Assembly (NCBI RefSeq): GCF_000426065.1
Contig: NZ_KE384491.1
Location: 310,001-374,000 of the forward strand
Source of the DNA: Mycobacterium sp. URHD0025
GTDB lineage: Bacteria; Actinomycetota; Actinomycetes; Mycobacteriales; Mycobacteriaceae
Direction of reading: 5' to 3'
DNA: 64,000 nucleotides
Shown here: positions 59,608 through 64,000 of the stretch, in pieces
Layout: each line of letters starts with the position of its first letter
How positions within the stretch are numbered: the stretch's first letter is position 1
Position numbers and translations under genes: made by a program
Notes under the pieces: model-generated
Database searches by the model: none
What the model was told of the DNA's origin: nothing
Seen by the model: only the letters and a program-made list of their open reading frames with translations

Positions 59608-60300
59608 TCACGCATCGTCGAGCGCATTCCAGGCCGCCGCGGCGGCCTTGAGCTCGGCTTCTTTCTTGTTACGCCCCACACCCCTGCCGTATTCGACATC
59701 GGCCACCACCACGACGGCCGAGAATTCCTTGTCGTGGTCGGGCCCGGTGGAGGTCACCACGTAGCTCGGGGCACCGAGCCCGCGGGAGGCCGTCAGCTCC
59801 TGCAGGCTGCTCTTCCAGTCCAGTCCGGCGCCCAGCGTCGGCGCCGTGTCGAGCAGCTCACCGAACAACCGCAGGATCACCTCCCGCGAAGTGGTCAGGC
59901 CGTGCTGCAAATAGATTGCGCCGAGCAGGGATTCGACACCGTCGGCGAGAATGCTGGATTTGTCGGCACCACCGGAGTTCTCCTCCCCCTTGCCGAGCAG
60001 CAGGTGACTGCCGAGGCCACCGTCGGTAAGCCCGCGACCGACATCGGCCAGCGCCTGGGTGTTGACGATGCTGGCCCGAAGCTTCGCCAGATCGCCTTCC
60101 GAGCGTTCGGGATGGCGGTGATAGAGCTCCTCGGTGATGGTCAACCCGAGCACCGCATCTCCGAGGAACTCCAGCCGCTCGTTGGTCGGCAGGCCGCCGT
60201 TCTCATAGGAGTAGCTGCGATGGGTCAACGCAATGGTGAGCAGGTCGTCTGGCAGGTCGACACCGAGTACGCCCAGCAGCGCGTCGTGCGAGTCGGTCAC
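59608..60300 (-). CDS. rnc: Ribonuclease III
   Basis: Protein of 230 residues. The nuclease domain has the signature NERLEFLGDAVLGL and DGVESLLGAIYL with the acidic metal ligands. The C-terminal double-stranded RNA-binding domain has DWKSSLQELTASRGLGAPSY and AAAAWNALDD. It cuts rRNA precursors and structured mRNAs. Start at GTG 60300, overlapping the DUF177 stop by four bases. Confidence 0.97.
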   Translation of the reverse strand: MTDSHDALLGVLGVDLPDDLLTIALTHRSYSYENGGLPTNERLEFLGDAVLGLTITEELYHRHPERSEGDLAKLRASIVNTQALADVGRGLTDGGLGSHLLLGKGEENSGGADKSSILADGVESLLGAIYLQHGLTTSREVILRLFGELLDTAPTLGAGLDWKSSLQELTASRGLGAPSYVVTSTGPDHDKEFSAVVVVADVEYGRGVGRNKKEAELKAAAAAWNALDDA

Positions 60301-60908
60301 TCGTCGCCCCTGGGCCGGTCGTCGTCGGGCAGCATGGCACTCAGCTTGGCCCAGCGCGGATCGATCTTGTCGTGGTGGTGGCCCGGCTCGGCGGTGGCGA
60401 GCGCGACCCCGCAGTCAGGACACAGGCCCGGGCAGTCCGGACGGCACAACGGCGAGAACGGCAGAGCCAATCCGACAGCGTCGATGATCGGCTGTTCCAG
60501 ATCGACCGTGTCGGCCTGACCAGAGGCGCCGACCCGACCCATCTCGTCGGCCTCGGTGGTCTCGTCGGTGGTGCTGTCCGGGTACGCGTACAACTCGGTG
60601 AGGTCGATCTCGACGTCACCGGTCAGTGCGGTCAGACAGCGGGCACATTCACCGACCGTGGGAGCCGAGACGGTTCCGCTGACCAGCACGCCCTCCGACA
60701 CCGCCTGCAGCTGCAGATCGAGTTCGAGTGGTGCACCCTTCTCGATGGCAACCAGTTCGGCCCCGATCCGGACCGGACTGGGCACCGTCTCCTGGTGGGC
60801 CAGGAACGAACCCGGCCGCCGACCTAGCCGGGAGACATCGATCACCAAGGGCGATCGGGGGCCTCTGTGGCCCGCGCCATGCCTGCCTGATTTCGCATGC
60901 GTCGCCAT
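60297..60908 (-). CDS. DUF177/YceD-family protein
   Basis: Protein of 203 residues. It has the YceD pattern VSGTVSAPTVGECARCLTAL and a later CRPDCPGLCPDCG, four Cys that can bind zinc. YceD proteins are linked to 23S rRNA or ribosome assembly and often precede rpmF; here the gene precedes rnc. Start ATG 60908. A His-rich segment (GHHHDKIDPRW) follows the Cys cluster. Confidence 0.92.
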   Translation of the reverse strand: MATHAKSGRHGAGHRGPRSPLVIDVSRLGRRPGSFLAHQETVPSPVRIGAELVAIEKGAPLELDLQLQAVSEGVLVSGTVSAPTVGECARCLTALTGDVEIDLTELYAYPDSTTDETTEADEMGRVGASGQADTVDLEQPIIDAVGLALPFSPLCRPDCPGLCPDCGVALATAEPGHHHDKIDPRWAKLSAMLPDDDRPRGDE

Positions 60909-60974
60909 GCATCGATCCTACGGCGACGTCAGATCGCACCACGACGCAGTGCGCGACGATGCCGCACGCGGGGG

Positions 60975-61712
60975 TCAGCGGGTGGCGTAGTCGTGCGTGC
61001 CGGCCGTCGTGCGCAGCTGGTGACGTCCACGGCCGACGGACCGCAACGTGCCGTTGAGGAAGTCCTCGAACTCGGCCAGTTTGCTGTCGACGTAGATGTC
61101 GCACTCGCCGCGCAACCGGTCGGCTTCCGCGTGAGCCGCATCGATGAGCCGGGTGGCCTCGGCGGTCGCCGTCGACACGATCTCGGTCTGCGAAACCAGG
61201 CGCTGTTGCTCCTTGATGCCCTCTTGCACGGCTTTCTCGTAGGAAAGGTTCCCGTTCTCGATCAGGCGATCGGCTTCCGCCTTGGCCCGGCCGGTGCTCG
61301 CGTCGTATTCGCGTTTTGCCGAGGCCGCCAGGCGGGCCGCCTCTTCGCGTGCCTCCCCGACCATGCGTTCGCTGTGCTGCCGGGCCTCGACCACCATCCG
61401 GTCAGCCTGCGCCTTGGCGTCTGCGAGCAGCCGATCAGCCTCACCCCTGGCGTGGTTGAGCATGCCGTCGGCATCGGCGTTGGACTTCGACATCACCGAC
61501 TCGCAGTGCTCCTTGGCTTCGCGCAGCAGCGAATCACGTGCATCGAGCACATCCTGGGCATCGTCGAGCTCGCCGGGGATCGCGTCCTTGATGTCGTCGA
61601 TCAGTTCCAGCACATCCCCGCGCGGGACCACGCAACCAGCGGTCATCGGCACACCGCGCGCTTCTTCCACAATCGCGCCGAGCTCGTCGAGCGCTTCAAA
61701 AACTCGGTACAC
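60975..61712 (-). CDS. sepIVA: DivIVA-like septation protein SepIVA
   Basis: Protein of 245 residues. It begins with a DivIVA-type lipid-binding and coiled-coil region (YRVFEALDELGAIVEEARGV, GDVLELIDDIKDAIP) and continues as long Ala/Glu/Arg-rich coiled coil with repeated AEADRL motifs. From memory it matches mycobacterial SepIVA, a phosphorylated, essential organiser of septum and side-wall peptidoglycan synthesis, and lies at the same place beside DUF177 and rnc. Start ATG 61712. Confidence 0.9.
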   Translation of the reverse strand: MYRVFEALDELGAIVEEARGVPMTAGCVVPRGDVLELIDDIKDAIPGELDDAQDVLDARDSLLREAKEHCESVMSKSNADADGMLNHARGEADRLLADAKAQADRMVVEARQHSERMVGEAREEAARLAASAKREYDASTGRAKAEADRLIENGNLSYEKAVQEGIKEQQRLVSQTEIVSTATAEATRLIDAAHAEADRLRGECDIYVDSKLAEFEDFLNGTLRSVGRGRHQLRTTAGTHDYATR

Positions 61713-61828
61713 GGCAAAACCCTCCAGGCCTCGTTGTTAGTGACTAGTGTGCCTGGTGTTACGCCTGTGACTGGGGAGCACAATCGGTGTGTCGCCCGAG
61801 CCATCACCGGCTGTGAGTACCGGCACCA

Positions 61829-62395
61829 TCAGCGCATCGCCGCGCCGATGAGGTCTCGCGCGCGGTCGAGCATCGACGCGAACGGCCCGACAGCGAAATT
61901 GAGCCCGGCCGATTCCACCCCGGGATGCGGGCGGGTGGGTGCGATCGCCTCGGCCGCCTGCACGGCCTTGACCATCGCTTCGAGCTCATCTGCGTCGAGC
62001 TTGCGATGCAGTTTGTCGAACTCCTCATGCTCCTCGTGCTCGGCATGATCGATCACAGCCTCGCGGAAGCTGGCGAGCGCATCGATGAATTCCTCGGAAT
62101 CGATATCCATGCCCTCGAGCTTGGACAGCTGTTCCTTGGCGGCGTGTTCCTCGTGCAGGCGGGCGTCGACGATGTCGTCGCCGCCGGCGACCACCCGACG
62201 AACCCGCGGGTGCACCACCATCTCCTCGGCGGTCTCGTGCACAGCAAGGAGTTGGCGCAGTTCGACAAACGCCGTTTCGCGCGCCTTGGCGGTGGAGGCG
62301 GAGAACACCTCCTCGAACAAATCCTCGATCAGGTGATGCTGGTCTTTGAGGAACTTCACGACATCTTCGGTGGATTGGACGAATGTCTTGGGCAC
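61829..62395 (-). CDS. Hemerythrin HHE-domain protein
   Basis: Protein of 188 residues. Hemerythrin-like helices supply possible iron ligands: DQHHLIEDLFEEV, VHETAEEMVVHPRV, RLHEEHAAKEQL and DHAEHEEHEEFDKL. Such proteins bind O2 or NO with a di-iron site; mycobacterial members affect H2O2 and NO responses. GTG 62395 is chosen for GGAGGTCC nine bases upstream; the frame extends 22 more codons without a good ribosome site. Confidence 0.9.
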   Translation of the reverse strand: MPKTFVQSTEDVVKFLKDQHHLIEDLFEEVFSASTAKARETAFVELRQLLAVHETAEEMVVHPRVRRVVAGGDDIVDARLHEEHAAKEQLSKLEGMDIDSEEFIDALASFREAVIDHAEHEEHEEFDKLHRKLDADELEAMVKAVQAAEAIAPTRPHPGVESAGLNFAVGPFASMLDRARDLIGAAMR

Positions 62396-62480
62396 GGCAC
62401 GGACCTCCGCGGAATCGGTTTTCGAAGTAGGGCGCCATGGGCTGAGCGCCACCCGAACCAATACCCGTCGCGGTCGCGGG

Positions 62481-62957
62481 CTAACCGCTCAGCTTTTCCT
62501 GCAACCTGCGGTTCACCGCCTCGGGCAGCAACGCCGAGACGTCGCCGCCCAACGATGCGACCTCCTTGGCCAAAGACGACGACACGAACGAGTACTGCGG
62601 CGTGGTCGCCACGAAGAACGTGTCGACACCGGCCACATGCTTGTTCATCTGCGCCATCTGCAGCTCGTACTCGAAGTCGGTGCCGGTACGCAATCCCTTG
62701 ACGATCGCGGTCAGCCCGCGCGTCCTGACGAAATCGACCACCAGGCCCTGACCGGACTCGACCCGCAGATTCGGCAGGTGCGTGGTCGACTCGGTGATCA
62801 TCGCCATGCGCTCGTCGAGATCGAACATGCCCTTCTTGTTGGGATTCACCAGAACCGCCACCACGACTTCGTCGAACTGCGCCGCCGCACGCTCGAAAAC
62901 GTCGACATGGCCAAGGGTCACCGGGTCGAAGGAGCCGGGGCATACCGCGCCACTCAT
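62481..62957 (-). CDS. coaD: Phosphopantetheine adenylyltransferase
   Basis: Protein of 158 residues with the nucleotidyltransferase fold: CPGSFDPVTLGHVDVFERAA holding the (H/T)xGH motif, VNPNKKGMF, VVDFVRTRGLTAIVKGLRTG and YSFVSSSLAKEVA. It makes dephospho-CoA from phosphopantetheine and ATP. It follows rsmD as in M. tuberculosis. Start ATG 62957. Confidence 0.97.
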   Translation of the reverse strand: MSGAVCPGSFDPVTLGHVDVFERAAAQFDEVVVAVLVNPNKKGMFDLDERMAMITESTTHLPNLRVESGQGLVVDFVRTRGLTAIVKGLRTGTDFEYELQMAQMNKHVAGVDTFFVATTPQYSFVSSSLAKEVASLGGDVSALLPEAVNRRLQEKLSG

Positions 62958-63008
62958 GGGTGACGACGCTACAGGCCGGCCGGCACCGTATGGGCATCGA
63001 CCGAACCG

Positions 63009-63575
63009 CTAACCCACTTCGGCCAGTTCCACCCGAGTATCGCCATAGCGCCGGGCACTCAGCGCATCCCAGCCTTCCGGCCAGTTGACCGGCCCACTCG
63101 ATGCGCGCCGCTCCACCAGGACGACGCTGCCGACAGCCACCCACCCGCCATCGACCAGCCCCGTGAGCATCGCATCGACCGAAGCGTCGTCGAGGTCGTA
63201 CGGCGGGTCGGCGAAGACCAGATCCACCGGCCGCGTGGCACCGCCTGCCAACACTTTGTCGACACTGCCCCGGCGCACCGCCGCGGTACGGACGCCCAGC
63301 GACGCGATGTTCTCGGCGATGACAGCGGCCGCGCGCTGATCGGCCTCGACAAACACCCCCGAGGTCGCACCACGCGAAAGGGCTTCCAGGCCAAGCGCTC
63401 CCGAACCCGCGTACAAGTCAAGCACCGACAATCCGGCGAAATCGAGTCGCGCCGCCAATGCGTTGAAGACGGCCTCTCTGACCCGGTCGGAGGTCGGCCG
63501 GGTGCCAAGCCCGGACCCGTGCTGGGGCACCCGAATCCGGCGGCCGCCGAGTGCACCGGCGATGATGCGAGTCAG
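63009..63575 (-). CDS. rsmD: 16S rRNA (guanine966-N2)-methyltransferase RsmD, probable CTG start
   Basis: Protein of 188 residues if it starts at CTG 63575. The conserved family N-terminus TRIIAGALGGRRIRV lies before the first ordinary start codon (GTG 63530), so the usual call would lose a required segment. The core has RPTSDRVREAVFNAL, VLDLYAGSGALGLEALSRGA (AdoMet loop) and VFADPPYDLDD (DPPY catalytic motif). CTG 63575 has GGGGA seven bases upstream and forms CTGA with the pyc stop, an exact analogue of the ATGA overlap. The length equals the 188 residues I recall for M. tuberculosis. Confidence 0.88.
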   Translation of the reverse strand: MTRIIAGALGGRRIRVPQHGSGLGTRPTSDRVREAVFNALAARLDFAGLSVLDLYAGSGALGLEALSRGATSGVFVEADQRAAAVIAENIASLGVRTAAVRRGSVDKVLAGGATRPVDLVFADPPYDLDDASVDAMLTGLVDGGWVAVGSVVLVERRASSGPVNWPEGWDALSARRYGDTRVELAEVG

Positions 63576-64000
63576 ATCGATTCCCCGGTCGCTTCGCTCC
63601 TGCCCGCCGAACCCGATCCCCCGGTCGCTTCGCTCCTGCCCGCCGAACCGACCACCACCAGGAGGTCACCGCCTTCGACCTGTGCTGTGGTGGCCACCGC
63701 GACACGTTGCACGGTGCCGGCCTTGGGGGCGGTGATCGCGGCTTCCATCTTCATCGCTTCGATGGTGGCGATCGTCGCGCCGGCCTCGACGGTGTCACCG
63801 GCGCTGACACCGACGGTGACCACACCGGCGAACGGGGCTGCGACATGATCGGGATTGTTGCGATCGGCCTTCTCCGCGGCGGGCACCTCACTGGCCACGC
63901 TGCGATCGCGCACCAGTACCGGGCGCAGCTGCCCGTTGAGAATGCACATCACCGTGCGCATCCCGCGCTCATCGGCATCGGAGATGGCCTCCAGACCGAT
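63572..64000 (-). CDS. pyc: Pyruvate carboxylase, C-terminal end (cut by window edge)
   Basis: Open to the right edge: 142 residues of the C-terminus. ISDADERGMRTVMCILNGQL is the end of the carboxyltransferase/allosteric linker. A biotin carboxyl carrier domain follows with the biotin Lys in TIEAMKMEAAI and flanking APFAGVVTVGVSAGD. The enzyme carboxylates pyruvate to oxaloacetate. After the normal end of the carrier domain (LLVVVG) the frame adds about 20 residues, SAGRSEATGGSG twice over, from a 36-bp tandem duplication. Confidence 0.92.
   Translation of the reverse strand: MGLEAISDADERGMRTVMCILNGQLRPVLVRDRSVASEVPAAEKADRNNPDHVAAPFAGVVTVGVSAGDTVEAGATIATIEAMKMEAAITAPKAGTVQRVAVATTAQVEGGDLLVVVGSAGRSEATGGSGSAGRSEATGESI
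63583..63648. repeat. Tandem duplication at the pyc 3' end
   Basis: Two identical 30-base copies (63583-63612 and 63619-63648) with a 36-bp period, beginning CCCCGGTCGCTTCGCTCC on the plus strand. The right neighbour is the rsmD start region. The core GGAGCGAAGCGACCGGGG is, as I recall, a dispersed motif in mycobacterial genomes. Confidence 0.88.

Noticed and set aside
62441..62493. Terminator between the hemerythrin gene and coaD (GCTGAGCG ... CGCTCAGC)
   Set aside because: The arms are only eight bases with a 37-base loop and one arm lies in the coaD stop region, so it is too weak to list.

Overview
The window is high-GC DNA from a fast-growing mycobacterium (Mycolicibacterium type). From about 26.8 kb to the right edge the gene order, as I recall it, is the backbone known from M. 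tuberculosis: DUF2469, rnhB, lepB, rplS, lppW, trmD, rimM, a KH-domain gene and rpsP. It continues with a SnoaL-like gene, dacB-type carboxypeptidases, an amidohydrolase, ffh, glnD, glnB, amt, ftsY, smc, acyP, an OsmC gene, mutM, rnc, DUF177, sepIVA, coaD, rsmD and pyc. No database was searched; family names come from motifs and remembered sequences.

Left part (1-14.3 kb): a compact catabolic island. A four-gene ABC importer (binding lipoprotein, ATPase, two permeases) is followed, with overlapping start and stop codons, by a three-subunit molybdenum hydroxylase and a FUSC membrane protein. An enamidase-like amidohydrolase and a glutaryl-CoA-dehydrogenase-like acyl-CoA dehydrogenase follow, the latter cut by the window edge. 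Beside them lie a luciferase-like flavin enzyme, a small tail-anchored ORF, a CoxG-like membrane protein, a RidA protein and a GntR/FCD regulator. Four copies of one 17-bp operator (TTGGATA-N3-TATCCRA) sit before the transporter operon, the amidohydrolase, the flavin-enzyme/CoxG pair and the regulator itself. I infer a GntR-controlled pathway for uptake, ring hydroxylation, ring opening and acyl-CoA oxidation of an N-heterocyclic compound. It partly resembles anaerobic nicotinate degradation, and the substrate is unknown.

Middle left (14.3-26.8 kb): a class III aminotransferase and the CoA-acylating (methyl)malonate-semialdehyde dehydrogenase mmsA, divergent from a leaderless PucR regulator. 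Next comes a malonate module (matB-like synthetase, matC-like carrier, divergent IclR regulator). DUF2237, selO, a dienelactone-hydrolase-like gene and an M20 amidohydrolase follow. Together they suggest catabolism of C3 units such as beta-alanine, malonate semialdehyde and malonate.

Right part (26.8-64 kb): housekeeping genes for translation, protein export, nitrogen control and chromosome and cell-division functions, interrupted by accessory patches. These are the duplicated D,D-carboxypeptidases with an M42 peptidase, a diflavin reductase, a decayed MmyB-type regulator next to NmrA/SDR/MarR genes, and a PE-PPE-domain hydrolase. Regulatory features include two GlnR-like boxes before amt, a hairpin that buries a ribosome-binding site in glnD, a promoter-like element shared by rplS and rpsP, and a repeat-marked pyc/rsmD junction where rsmD seems to start at CTG. 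I saw no tRNA, rRNA, CRISPR array or intact insertion sequence.
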